From Nocardioidaceae bacterium UBA4001 (GTDB lineage Bacteria; Actinomycetota; Actinomycetes; Propionibacteriales; Nocardioidaceae): a DNA stretch of 17,448 nucleotides. Position 1 is the first letter of the stretch; every line of letters begins with the position of its first letter. Of this stretch, positions 1 through 7,077 are shown piece by piece. The notes below the pieces were generated by a model. The model had not been told where the DNA came from. It did no database searches and worked only from the letters and a program-made list of their open reading frames with translations. The translations under genes and the position numbers were made by a program. Location of the stretch: NCBI GenBank assembly GCA_002384855.1, contig DGBP01000018.1, forward strand, positions 1 through 17,448, in the 5' to 3' direction.

Positions 1-1568
1 CGCATCGAGCAGAACTTCGGGCCGCACATCGAGCAGAAGTGCGCGGTCTTGCTGGCCTCGGCAGGGAGCGTCTCGTCGTGGAACGCCTCGGCGGTGTGCG
101 GGTCGAGGGAGAGCGCGAACTGGTCGTGCCAGCGGAACTCGAAGCGGGCCTTGGACAGCGTGTCGTCCCAGTCCCGAGCGCCCGGGTGGCCCTTGGCGAC
201 GTCTGCGGCGTGTGCCGAGAGCTTGTAGGTGATGACGCCGGTCTTGACGTCGTCGCGGTTGGGCAGGCCGAGGTGCTCCTTGGGGGTGACGTAGCAGAGC
301 ATGGCGGTGCCGTGCATGGCGATGGCCGCCGCGCCGATCGCGGAGGTGATGTGGTCGTAGCCGGGCGCGATGTCGGTGGCTAGCGGGCCGAGGGTGTAGA
401 ACGGCGCGCCGTGGCACCAGTCCTGCTGCAGCACGACGTTCTCCTCGACCAGGTTGAGCGGCACGTGACCGGGGCCCTCGACCATCACCTGGACGTCGTG
501 CTCCCAGGCCCGCTGGGTCAGCTCGGCGAGGGTGCGCAGCTCGGAGAGCTGTGCCTCGTCGTTGGCGTCTGCGGTGCAGCCCGGTCGTAGGCCGTCTCCG
601 AGGGAGAACGACACGTCGTACCTGGCGAAGATCTCGCACAGCTCGTCGAAGTGGGTGTAAAGGAAGTTCTCCTCGTGGTGGGCCAGGCACCAGCCGGCCA
701 TGATCGAGCCGCCTCGAGACACGATCCCGGTGATGCGCTGCGCGGTCAGCGGCACATAGCGCAGCAGCACGCCGGCGTGGATGGTCATGTAGTCCACGCC
801 CTGCTCGCACTGCTCGATCACGGTGTCGCGGAACACCTCCCAGCTCAGCTTGCTCGCGTCACCGTCGACCTTCTCCAGGGCCTGGTAGATCGGCACCGTC
901 CCGATCGGGACCGGCGAGTTGCGGATGATCCACTCGCGGGTGGTGTGGATGTCGTCGCCGGTGGACAGGTCCATCACCGTGTCCGCGCCCCAGGTCACCG
1001 CCCAGGTGAGCTTGTCGACCTCCTCGGCGATCGAGCTCGTCACCGCGGAGTTGCCGATGTTGGCGTTGACCTTCACCAGGAACCGGCGTCCGATGATCAT
1101 CGGCTCGGTCTCGGGGTGGTTGACGTTGGCCGGGATGATCGCGCGCCCGGCCGCCACCTCGGTACGGACCAGCTCGACGCCACAGCCCTCACGGATCGCG
1201 ACGTACTCCATCTCCGGGGTCACCAGGCCCTGCCGGGCGTAGTGCATCTGGGTGACCGTGCCGGTACCGCGACGAGGACGGGGCTTGGAACCGCGCCACT
1301 GCTCGCGCGCCGCCCCCCGCCGGATCGCGGCCTTCCCGTTGTCGATGAGCTGGGTCTCGCGACCGGCGTACTCCTTGGTATCGCCACGCTCGGCGACCCA
1401 GGCGGCCCGCAGCGGCGGCAGGCCCACCTCGGGGTCGCTGCCCGGTCCGGCGGTGGTGTATCTGTCGAACGTCTCGCCGTTGGTCAGCGCGACCCGGGTG
1501 AACGGGACACGGATGTCGGTTCGCGATCCGCTGCGGTGGACGGTGCTGTGGCTCGGGTGGATCTGCAT
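1..1568 (-). CDS. thiC: Phosphomethylpyrimidine synthase ThiC (3' end cut by window edge)
   Basis: Radical-SAM enzyme that rearranges aminoimidazole ribotide into HMP phosphate, the pyrimidine precursor of thiamine. The visible part encodes 522 residues from ATG at 1568. Family blocks read clearly, including PANVNHPETEPMIIGRRFLV, GNSAVTSSIAEEVDKL, ADTVMDLSTG, MTIHAGVLLRYVPLT, SRGGSIMAGWC and EGPGHVPLN. The [4Fe-4S] motif C-x2-C-x4-C that closes the family is present at residues 512-520, so only a short C-terminal tail is missing beyond base 1. The start is supported by an AGGAG about 5 nt upstream and a TGATG overlap with the thiD stop, implying translational coupling. It is the last visible gene of the thi operon, far from the TPP riboswitch at 5648-5732 that should control it. 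No frameshift was seen. Confidence 0.97.
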   Translation of the reverse strand, partial: MQIHPSHSTVHRSGSRTDIRVPFTRVALTNGETFDRYTTAGPGSDPEVGLPPLRAAWVAERGDTKEYAGRETQLIDNGKAAIRRGAAREQWRGSKPRPRRGTGTVTQMHYARQGLVTPEMEYVAIREGCGVELVRTEVAAGRAIIPANVNHPETEPMIIGRRFLVKVNANIGNSAVTSSIAEEVDKLTWAVTWGADTVMDLSTGDDIHTTREWIIRNSPVPIGTVPIYQALEKVDGDASKLSWEVFRDTVIEQCEQGVDYMTIHAGVLLRYVPLTAQRITGIVSRGGSIMAGWCLAHHEENFLYTHFDELCEIFARYDVSFSLGDGLRPGCTADANDEAQLSELRTLAELTQRAWEHDVQVMVEGPGHVPLNLVEENVVLQQDWCHGAPFYTLGPLATDIAPGYDHITSAIGAAAIAMHGTAMLCYVTPKEHLGLPNRDDVKTGVITYKLSAHAADVAKGHPGARDWDDTLSKARFEFRWHDQFALSLDPHTAEAFHDETLPAEASKTAHFCSMCGPKFCSM

Positions 1569-2380
1569 CACTTCTCCTGGGTGGGCGGGCTGTGTCGGGC
1601 TGGAATGAACGTGTGGGCGACCGGGCCGCGGCCGCGACCGAGATGCCAGTCGGCGCTGGTGCGCAGGGCGGCCGCCACGAATGTGTGGGCGGCGGTGGCG
1701 GCGTCGGTCAGGCCTGCTCCGCTGGCCAGGTGGACGGCGAGGGCCGCCGCAAACGTGCACCCGGTGCCATGGTCGTTGGTCGTGGGTACGGCGGCGTGCT
1801 CGACCGTCCGCGCCCGACCGCGGGCGTCCACCACCACGTCGCGGCACGTCGGGGCCTCGGCGTCACCACCGGTGAGCACGACCGCAGGCCCGAGCGCATG
1901 CAGGGCCAGAGCCACGTCCTCCCGCGGATCCGCCGGACCGGCGCCGGTCAGGCGGAGCGCCTCGTCGAGGTTCGGCGTGACGACCGTGGCTCGCGCAAGG
2001 ACGTGGTCGCGGTAGGCGGCCACCACTGCGGCATCGCCGAGCTCCGCACCGCTCGTGGCGACCAGGACCGGGTCTACCACCAGGGGAAGGCGTGGCGGGA
2101 GGCCGGCCACGACCCCGGCGACCTCGGCGGACCCGAGCATGCCTGTCTTGACCACCGCGACCGGTAGGTCCTCCAGGACGGCGTCGATCTGGGCTCGGAC
2201 ATCCTCGGCCGACAGCGGCACGACCCGGCGCACTCCGACGGTGTCCTGGGCGGTCACGGCCGTTACGGCGCAGGCCCCGTGCGCACCGAGCGCCGCAAAG
2301 GTGATCAGGTCCGCCGCCACGCCCGCAGCGCCGCCGGAGTCGGTGCCGGCGACGGTCAGTGCGACCAGGGGCGTGCTCAC
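1568..2380 (-). CDS. thiD: Hydroxymethylpyrimidine (phospho)kinase ThiD
   Basis: Ribokinase-fold enzyme that phosphorylates HMP and HMP-P to HMP-PP, the pyrimidine substrate of ThiE. 270 residues, normal for a stand-alone ThiD. Visible features are the N-terminal substrate loop GTDSGGAAGVAADL (residues about 13-26), AVTAVTAQDT, VVKTGMLGS, PLVVDPVLVATSG, TPNLDEALRLTG and the C-terminal anion-hole motif DHGTGCTFAAALA. The loop has Ala where many ThiD proteins have Gln (QADL), a modest deviation. The start is GTG at 2380, whose GTGA overlaps the stop of the upstream ThiE-fold paralog. The stop shares one base with the thiC ATG. It sits between that paralog and thiC in the thi operon. A narrower choice between HMP kinase and HMP-P kinase cannot be made from sequence. 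Confidence 0.95.
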   Translation of the reverse strand: MSTPLVALTVAGTDSGGAAGVAADLITFAALGAHGACAVTAVTAQDTVGVRRVVPLSAEDVRAQIDAVLEDLPVAVVKTGMLGSAEVAGVVAGLPPRLPLVVDPVLVATSGAELGDAAVVAAYRDHVLARATVVTPNLDEALRLTGAGPADPREDVALALHALGPAVVLTGGDAEAPTCRDVVVDARGRARTVEHAAVPTTNDHGTGCTFAAALAVHLASGAGLTDAATAAHTFVAAALRTSADWHLGRGRGPVAHTFIPARHSPPTQEK

Positions 2381-2961
2381 CGGACCGCCTCAAAGAGGTC
2401 GGCGAGGACGGCGGCCGGGTCGGCGGCGCGCATCACGGCCCCCATCACCGCGACGCCGTGGGCACCGGCGTCGCGCATCGCGGCGGCGTTGTCGCGATCC
2501 ACGCCCCCGAGCGCGTACACCGGCACGCCACCGGCGAGATCCGCCGCCCGTCGTACCCCGGTCGCGCCGAGCGCAGGACCGTGGCCGGGCTTGGACGCCG
2601 ACGGTGCGACCGGGGAGATCGTCAGGTACGACGCACCGCCGCCGACGGCCCGTCGTACCTCGTCGTCGTGGTGGCAGGAGCGACCGTGGAGCGGCGCGGG
2701 TCGGGCGTCCAGGCCGGTCTGGGTGGCGGCCAGGTGCACCCCGGCGGCACCGTCGAGCCAGGTGCGCGCGGTGATGACCGAGACCCCGAGGGTGCTGATG
2801 GCCGCGGCCAGGGCCCGGCGCTCGTGATGGGACAGGTCGAGCTCGCGGAGCAGCACCGCCTCGAGTCCTGCCTCGGCACAGGCGGCGACGGTGTCGACCA
2901 GGTCGCGGCCGGCGGGAAGCTGGCTGCGGTCGGTGAGCAGCAGCACGCGGGGCAGGTTCAT
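2377..2961 (-). CDS. ThiE/TenI-fold paralog, function uncertain
   Basis: 194-residue TIM-barrel protein of the thiamine phosphate synthase/TenI superfamily, the second such gene in the operon. Shared landmarks are the N-terminal LLLTDR, R39, GVHLA, the G-x-S-x-H motif (GRSCH, residues 93-97), a SKPG loop after PVAPSAS, and YALGGVDRDN. Compared with the canonical ThiE at 5025-5636, the Lys of Q-x-R-x-K is a Leu (residue 41), the substrate-binding Asn-Asp pair is absent (Ala65-Arg66 region), and the TTTK loop reads SASK. The histidine at the position of B. subtilis TenI His122 also appears to be Pro. Its place directly after thiG suggests a role with the thiazole product, for example a tautomerase or helper of ThiG, but this is inference. 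The ATG start overlaps the thiG stop by ATGA. Confidence 0.85.
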   Translation of the reverse strand: MNLPRVLLLTDRSQLPAGRDLVDTVAACAEAGLEAVLLRELDLSHHERRALAAAISTLGVSVITARTWLDGAAGVHLAATQTGLDARPAPLHGRSCHHDDEVRRAVGGGASYLTISPVAPSASKPGHGPALGATGVRRAADLAGGVPVYALGGVDRDNAAAMRDAGAHGVAVMGAVMRAADPAAVLADLFEAVR

Positions 2962-3725
2962 GTGCCCACCCGGCCCGCCATCGGGCTCGACGCGCGAGCG
3001 GTGGTGAGCCGGGGGATGCGACCCGCGTGCCGCGCCAGCCGGCCGGCGTCGACCGCGGCTCGCAGCGCGGCGGCCATCTGGGCGGGACGGTCCGCCCGGG
3101 TGATGGCCGTGGCCGCCAGCACGGCATCACATCCCAGCTCCATCGCGAGCGCCGCATCGCTGGCGGTGCCGATTCCGGCGTCCAGGACCACGGGAACCGC
3201 GACAGCGGCGCGCACGGCCTCGATGGCCCTGGGGTCGTCGAGGCCACGGCCCGTGCCGATCGGAGATCCAAGCGGCATGACGGCCGCGCAGCCGACGTCG
3301 ACCAGGCGCCGGGCGAGGACCGGGTCGGCACTGGTGTAGGGCAGCACCGTGAACCCCTGCCGGACCAGCGTCTCGGCCGCGTCCAGCAGCTCGACGGCGT
3401 CCGGCATCAGGCTCGTCTCGTCGCCGATCACCTCGAGCTTGACCCAGTCGGTCTCGAGTGCCTCGCGCGCCAGCTGAGCGGTGAGCACGGCCTCCCGGGC
3501 GCTGAGGCATCCCGCCGTGTTCGGAAGGATGCGCACACCCAGCGCCCGGAGCATGTCGAGCAGCCCGCCGCGCTCCGTGTCGGAGGTGCGCCGCACCGAG
3601 ACGGTCACCAGGCCGGGCCGGGCCGCCTCGACGATCTCACCCACGAGGCTGGTGCTGGTCAGACCCCCGGTGCCGATCCACAGCCGCCCGGGGAGGTCGA
3701 CTCCTGCCACCTGCATCGCCCTCAC
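2958..3725 (-). CDS. thiG: Thiazole synthase ThiG
   Basis: Forms the thiazole phosphate ring from deoxyxylulose 5-phosphate, the glycine imine made by ThiO, and sulfur carried as ThiS thiocarboxylate. 255 residues, typical length. Motifs are GTGG near residue 18, LPNTAGCLSAREAVLTA, DWVKLEVIGDE with the presumed Schiff-base lysine K96, GFTVLPYTSADP, VMPLGSPIGTGRGL, VVLDAGIGTASDAALAMELG and the C-terminal AGRI. GTGG instead of the common GTGKY matches actinobacterial ThiG as I recall it. The longest start is GTG at 3725, whose GTGA overlaps the thiS stop. ATG at 3716 (three codons in) is a real alternative. It sits between thiS and the ThiE-fold paralog, the expected order for ThiO-ThiS-ThiG chemistry. 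Confidence 0.96.
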   Translation of the reverse strand: MRAMQVAGVDLPGRLWIGTGGLTSTSLVGEIVEAARPGLVTVSVRRTSDTERGGLLDMLRALGVRILPNTAGCLSAREAVLTAQLAREALETDWVKLEVIGDETSLMPDAVELLDAAETLVRQGFTVLPYTSADPVLARRLVDVGCAAVMPLGSPIGTGRGLDDPRAIEAVRAAVAVPVVLDAGIGTASDAALAMELGCDAVLAATAITRADRPAQMAAALRAAVDAGRLARHAGRIPRLTTARASSPMAGRVGT

Positions 3726-3910
3726 CCGCCCTGCTGGGCGGTGACGATCTCGACCGCGTCGTCCTCAGAGAGCCCGGTGGAGCCCCAGGAGGACGCCGGG
3801 ACGACGGCTCCGTTGACCGCGACCGCGACCCCACGGGCCGACGGCACCAGGGCCTGCACGGTGGTCCCGTCGGCCACGACGCGTGGCCGACCGTTGAGGT
3901 GGATGTTCAT
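3722..3910 (-). CDS. thiS: Sulfur carrier protein ThiS
   Basis: Ubiquitin-fold carrier of 62 residues. Its C-terminal Gly-Gly is adenylated and converted to a thiocarboxylate that donates sulfur to ThiG. The protein begins MNIHLNGRPR and ends VEIVTAQQGG, the exact family ending, with the internal VAVNGAVVPAS strand also typical. The ATG overlaps the thiO stop (ATGA) and its stop overlaps the thiG start (GTGA), so the three thiazole genes are contiguous and probably translationally coupled. The adenylyltransferase ThiF and the sulfur donor are not in this window and must be encoded elsewhere or be supplied by other proteins. Confidence 0.95.
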   Translation of the reverse strand: MNIHLNGRPRVVADGTTVQALVPSARGVAVAVNGAVVPASSWGSTGLSEDDAVEIVTAQQGG

Positions 3911-5028
3911 GACGCAGCGTCCCTTCCCTGAGTGCCTTGCGCGTGCGTGAGGTCTTGTCGAGCCGCGAAGCGGCCGGGCCCGAACGGCCGGGCGACGGCG
4001 GGCACGTGCTCGCCCTCGACGTGGGCACGCACCACCTGCGCGGTCAGCGGGGCGAGCAGCACCCCGCCGCGGTAGTGGCCGACGGCGAGGACCCGGCGCA
4101 CCGGTCCGGGAGCCTCGACCGGTCCAAGCAGCGGGCCGTTGTCGGGAGTGCCGGGGCGGTGCCGGGCGGTGATCTCGACGACTTCGGCGCTCTCCAGCCC
4201 GGGGACGAGGGTGCGCGCGGCGTGCAGCAGCCGCACCACCGCCCCAAGCGTCGCCACCGGCTCCGAGGCATGCTCCTCCTCGCTCGCACCCACCACGACC
4301 TCGCCGCCCGCCCGCGGCACGACGTACACCGTCTCGCCGTGCACCCGCGCGCGCAGGACCCGGGACGGCCGGTCGATCACCCGTAGCCGGATCGTCTCCC
4401 CGCGGACCGGTCGGACCTGCGGCACCAGGCTTCGGGCCTCGGCCCCGGTCGCGACGACCACCGCGTCGCAGCCGAACTCAGTCCCGTTCGCGAAGGCGAC
4501 TCCCCCGTCGCGCACCGTTGCCCGGGCACGGATCACCCGGTCACCCAGCAGACGCAGGAGGGCCTCGGCGACCAACCTGGGGTTGACGTTGTGGTCCTCG
4601 GGGACGAGCACCGCGCCGGCGACCCGAGACAAGGTGGGCTCGTCCGACCGTGCCTCGCGCCGGTCGAGCTCCCGGAAGGCGATGCCCTCGGTCGAGAGCA
4701 CCGCAAGCGTGCGCCGCACCTGCTGAAGGTCGTCATGGTCCTGGCCGATCAGCAACGTGCCCTCGGTGCGCAGGTCGACGTCCACGCCGGAGGCGGCCTG
4801 CAGCCGAGCCGCGTACTCCGGCCACAGTCGCGCAGAGGCGACGCCGAGCCTGAGCAGGCCGGTCTCACCGTGCCAAGCCTCACCGGCCGGGGCGAGCATC
4901 CCGGCTGCCGCCCGGGTGGCGCCGCCGCCCGGGTCGGGGTCGAACACCCGCACGTCGTGCCCGCAGCGCACCAGCTCCTCCGCGCAGGCGAGACCGACGA
5001 TGCCGGCACCGATCACCGCCACCCTCAT
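3907..5028 (-). CDS. thiO: Glycine oxidase ThiO
   Basis: FAD-dependent amine oxidase that converts glycine to the imine used by ThiG. It is the aerobic alternative to the tyrosine-cleaving radical enzyme ThiH. 373 residues, usual length. The N-terminal dinucleotide-binding fold is clear (VIGAGIVGLACAEEL at residues 5-19, acidic residue in VRVFD), followed by ATRAAAGMLAPAGE and the C-terminal block AVGHYRGGVLLAPLTAQVV, which is characteristic of DAO-type ThiO. The ATG overlaps the thiE stop by 4 nt. Position between thiE and thiS argues against another DAO family member such as a D-amino acid oxidase. Use of ThiO fits an aerobic lifestyle, consistent with the aerobic-type cobalamin genes in the same window. 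Confidence 0.95.
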   Translation of the reverse strand: MRVAVIGAGIVGLACAEELVRCGHDVRVFDPDPGGGATRAAAGMLAPAGEAWHGETGLLRLGVASARLWPEYAARLQAASGVDVDLRTEGTLLIGQDHDDLQQVRRTLAVLSTEGIAFRELDRREARSDEPTLSRVAGAVLVPEDHNVNPRLVAEALLRLLGDRVIRARATVRDGGVAFANGTEFGCDAVVVATGAEARSLVPQVRPVRGETIRLRVIDRPSRVLRARVHGETVYVVPRAGGEVVVGASEEEHASEPVATLGAVVRLLHAARTLVPGLESAEVVEITARHRPGTPDNGPLLGPVEAPGPVRRVLAVGHYRGGVLLAPLTAQVVRAHVEGEHVPAVARPFGPGRFAARQDLTHAQGTQGRDAAS

Positions 5029-5636
5029 GCGAGCGCGATGGCGTCGACGAGTCCTCTCGCGGCGATGGCGGGCCGAGGTGATCGACAGATGGCCGACGCC
5101 ACCGCGACCCCGTAGGCCCCGGCCCTCATCACCTCGGGCACCCGCTCGGCGTTGATGCCAGAGATCGCGATCGCCGGCAGGACCCGAGCCGCATCACGCA
5201 GCGTCTCCAACCCGATCGGGTCGGGGAGACCGCTCTTCGTGGTCGTGGGATAGACGGGCCCAACACCCACGTAGTCGGCGCCCTGCGCCTTCGCCTCACG
5301 GGCCTGATCGGCGTTCCGGCACGTGCCGCCGACGAGGAAACCCTGCGGTGCCAGGCGTCTCGCCGCGGCGACGGGGACGTCATCACGGCCGAGGTGGACA
5401 CCGTCCGCGCCGGCGGCAAGTGCGAGGTCGACGCGGTCGTTGACGATGATGCGCGCCGAGGTCCCGGCAAGGCGATCCACGAGGATTCGGGTGAACGCGA
5501 CGATCTGACGGTCCGACAGCGACTTCGCCCGGACCTGGACCGCGTCGACGCCCTGGTGGACCACTGCCTCCAGCACGGCGATTGCTTCGTCGTCGTACGA
5601 CGGAAAGTCGGTGATGCAATGAATACGGGGTAGCAC
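5025..5636 (-). CDS. thiE: Thiamine phosphate synthase ThiE
   Basis: Couples HMP-PP with thiazole phosphate to give thiamine phosphate. 203 residues if started at the GTG at 5636. This start is chosen because AGGAG (5641-5645) lies 4 nt upstream and because longer in-frame options run into the TPP aptamer; GTG at 5648 is another possibility but leaves little room for a ribosome site. Canonical residues are present: Q34-x-R36-x-K38, N66-D67, D85-D86, the GPVYPTTTK loop (126-134), and AISGINAERV. This makes it the real ThiE, in contrast to the paralog at 2377-2961. It is first in the seven-gene thi operon, directly downstream of the riboswitch, and its stop overlaps the thiO start. Confidence 0.95.
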   Translation of the reverse strand: MLPRIHCITDFPSYDDEAIAVLEAVVHQGVDAVQVRAKSLSDRQIVAFTRILVDRLAGTSARIIVNDRVDLALAAGADGVHLGRDDVPVAAARRLAPQGFLVGGTCRNADQAREAKAQGADYVGVGPVYPTTTKSGLPDPIGLETLRDAARVLPAIAISGINAERVPEVMRAGAYGVAVASAICRSPRPAIAARGLVDAIALA

Positions 5637-5647
5637 GTCGCTCCTCA

Positions 5648-5732
5648 CTTCCTTCGCCGGCATTACCCGGATCAGGTTCGACGGTCGGAGCGGCTCCAGC
5701 CCCATCTCAGCCCGATGCCTCGGGCTCCCGTG
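5648..5732 (-). promoter_or_regulatory. TPP riboswitch (THI element)
   Basis: Read on the minus strand, the segment carries the conserved aptamer cores in order: CGGGAGCCC near the 5' end, GGGCTGAGATGGGG (pyrimidine-sensing arm), then GAACCTGATCCGGGTAATG and CCGGCGAAGGAAG (pyrophosphate-sensing arm and closing strand). It ends only 3 nt before the AGGAG of thiE, leaving no room for a separate intrinsic terminator, so control of translation initiation is the likely mechanism (inference). It should repress the whole thi operon when TPP is abundant. Confidence 0.95.
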
Positions 5733-5744
5733 TGGAATGCGACG

Positions 5745-5774
5745 ACCGTAGCAGCAGTGCAGGCTCTCTCGGAA
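5745..5774 (-). promoter_or_regulatory. Possible thi operon promoter
   Basis: On the minus strand a TTCCGA (5774-5769) and TACGGT (5750-5745) are separated by 18 bp, with the start of the TPP aptamer about 12 nt downstream of the latter. The -10-like box resembles actinobacterial TANNNT elements and the -35-like box is weak. Placement just before the riboswitch is the main support. No transcript data are available. Confidence 0.35.
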
Positions 5775-5818
5775 GGAGGTCAGCCGGATGGGACCGCCGT
5801 CCCGCCTTCTGCGTGACA

Positions 5819-5836
5819 ACCACGCCCACCCGTGGT
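5819..5836 (-). terminator. Possible terminator hairpin after cobA
   Basis: ACCACG and CGTGGT form a perfect 6-bp stem around a 6-nt loop, starting about 25 nt after the cobA stop. On the minus strand it is followed by GTTGTC rather than a true U run, so it is at best a weak intrinsic terminator. It would separate cobA from the downstream thi promoter. Confidence 0.3.
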
Positions 5837-5861
5837 GAGGCGAACCAATGAGCCGAGAAGG

Positions 5862-6623
5862 TCAGAGCCCGGCGACCTCGCCGATCACGATGATCGCCGG
5901 CGGGCGTACCTTCTCGGTCTCGATCGACTCTCCGAGCTGACCCAAGGTCGTGCGGATGACCCGCTCGCTCGCCAACGATCCGTCCATGACGATGGCCGCG
6001 GGCTGGCCGGCGTCGCGTCCCCCATCGATGAGGGTCTGGGCGATCACAGCGGCGTTCTGGACGGCCATCATCAAGACGATCGTGCCTCTTGATGCGGCCA
6101 GGGCGTCCCAGTTGACGAGGCTGTCAGGGTGGCGCGGCGGCACGTGTCCTGAGACGACGGTGAAGTCGTGGACGACACCTCGGTGTGTGACGGGGATTCC
6201 CGCCAGCGCTGGTACGGAGAGGGACGAGGAGAGGCCGGGGATGACACGGACCGGGACTCCGGCTTGTTGCAGGTGAAGCACCTCCTCGAACCCTCGGCCG
6301 AAGACGTGGCTGTCGCCTCCTTTGAGGCGGACGACCCTCTTTCCGGCTCGTGCCCGGTCGAGCAGGACGGCGTTGATGTCTTCTTGGGCGGTGAACCGGC
6401 TGCGCGGGAACTTGGCGACGTCGATGAGCTCCACATCGGGAGCGAGGCCCGCAAGCAACTCGTGAGGCACCAGCCGATCGGTCACGACGACATCCGCGCC
6501 GAGCAGCGCCTTGAGGCCAGCGACCGTGATGAGGTCCGGATCGCCTGGACCGGCGCCGACGAGGGTGACTCCGGCGAAGGAGGCTGGGTCGAGGCAAAGG
6601 GTTTGGTCAGGCATGAGCGTCAT
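5862..6623 (-). CDS. cobA: Uroporphyrinogen-III C-methyltransferase (SUMT, CobA)
   Basis: Transfers two methyl groups from SAM to uroporphyrinogen III, giving precorrin-2, the branch point to cobalamin and siroheme. 253 residues, a stand-alone SUMT without fused HemD or CysG domains. Motifs are VGAGPGDPDLIT (22-33), LKGGD (101-105), VFGRGFEE (108-115), IPGLSSS (129-135) and the conserved GIPVTHRGV. The ATG at 6623 is preferred over ATG 6614 because it makes an ATGA overlap with the ancestral stop of the upstream phosphatase pseudogene. By eye its codon choice is less GC-extreme than cobN, with more CAA, GGA, CCA and TTG and an AGA, though I did not count it. It is transcribed away from cobN, with the shared spacer holding the cobN riboswitch. 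A role in siroheme synthesis as well is possible. Confidence 0.94.
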   Translation of the reverse strand: MTLMPDQTLCLDPASFAGVTLVGAGPGDPDLITVAGLKALLGADVVVTDRLVPHELLAGLAPDVELIDVAKFPRSRFTAQEDINAVLLDRARAGKRVVRLKGGDSHVFGRGFEEVLHLQQAGVPVRVIPGLSSSLSVPALAGIPVTHRGVVHDFTVVSGHVPPRHPDSLVNWDALAASRGTIVLMMAVQNAAVIAQTLIDGGRDAGQPAAIVMDGSLASERVIRTTLGQLGESIETEKVRPPAIIVIGEVAGL

Positions 6624-6960
6624 TGTCCAAGCCCCGTGAGGTCATCGTCGATGCGGGCCACGGCCGCGTCGGGGACGTCGGCCCACGGTGCTTCGTGTGG
6701 CCTCATGCCTTCGAGATACGCGACGGCGGACCGGACATGCGGTCGTACCCGTCCATGAGCGACTCGCCACCCCCGATCGGCTGCGTTGGGTCCGACCAGT
6801 CGAAGGTCTCCGCTGCAGCCCAGGTCTCCTCGTACGTTCGGCCCTCCAGGTCACCCAGATGCTGCTCGCGGAGGCGGGAGTCCGACTCCGGGGTCAGCTG
6901 CAGACGGCGGACGTTCCACTGCGACTGGCCGTGGCGGACGAGATGGACCGGGTGAGGCAT
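6620..6960 (-). pseudogene. Decayed histidine phosphatase (phosphoglycerate mutase/CobC-like)
   Basis: From ATG at 6960 the frame starts with a textbook histidine-phosphatase N-terminus (VHLVRHGQSQWN, catalytic His10). It then jumps almost at once to the block LREQHLGDLEGRTYEETW and GGGESL, skipping the central region of the family. After DRM (about 6736) it runs out of frame to a stop at 6703-6705. A second reading frame continues with AVAYLEGMRPHEAPWADVP and ends at TGA 6620-6622, overlapping the cobA ATG. The region carrying the second catalytic histidine (SHGD in homologs) is missing. The total of about 113 codons compares with about 200 in intact relatives. Two internal deletions, the second with a frameshift, therefore explain the locus. 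The original job may have been alpha-ribazole phosphate dephosphorylation (CobC type), inferred from the cob context only. Confidence 0.85.
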
Positions 6961-6983
6961 GGGGGGTGGTTCTCCCGTAGGCT

Positions 6984-7077
6984 TCGAACTGCTCGTGGTG
7001 CAGGAACCCGGTGAGAGTCCGGGGCGGTTCCGCCACTGTGACGTCCGAGTTGACGCAGCCAGACACTGGCCATGGGC
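6984..7077 (+). promoter_or_regulatory. Cobalamin riboswitch aptamer upstream of cobN
   Basis: Conserved B12-aptamer segments appear in order: GGTGCAGGAA (6997-7006), a CCCGG/CCGGG stem around TGAGAGT, GCGGTTCCGCCACTGTGA (7024-7041), a CGTC/GACG stem, and AGCCAGACACTGGC (7057-7070). The 5' boundary is approximate. This is the high-GC variant common in actinobacteria. A TAGGCT at 6978-6983 could serve as a -10 element, but no convincing -35 was seen. The promoter would have to overlap the 5' end of the phosphatase pseudogene on the other strand. It should lower cobN operon expression when adenosylcobalamin is plentiful. Confidence 0.93.

Noticed and set aside
651..2015. Long plus-strand reading frame of 454 codons opposite thiC and thiD
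   Set aside because: It is antisense to two clearly recognised enzymes, has low-complexity Arg/Gly/His/Val composition and no family motif. Such frames arise routinely opposite GC-rich genes.
2279..3339. Plus-strand frames opposite thiG and the ThiE-fold paralog
   Set aside because: They overlap complete minus-strand genes with clear motifs and have no ribosome site or domain of their own.
5780..5800. Small GGGAC/GTCCC inverted repeat upstream of the thi promoter region as an operator
   Set aside because: A 5-bp stem in GC-rich DNA is not enough to support a regulator site.
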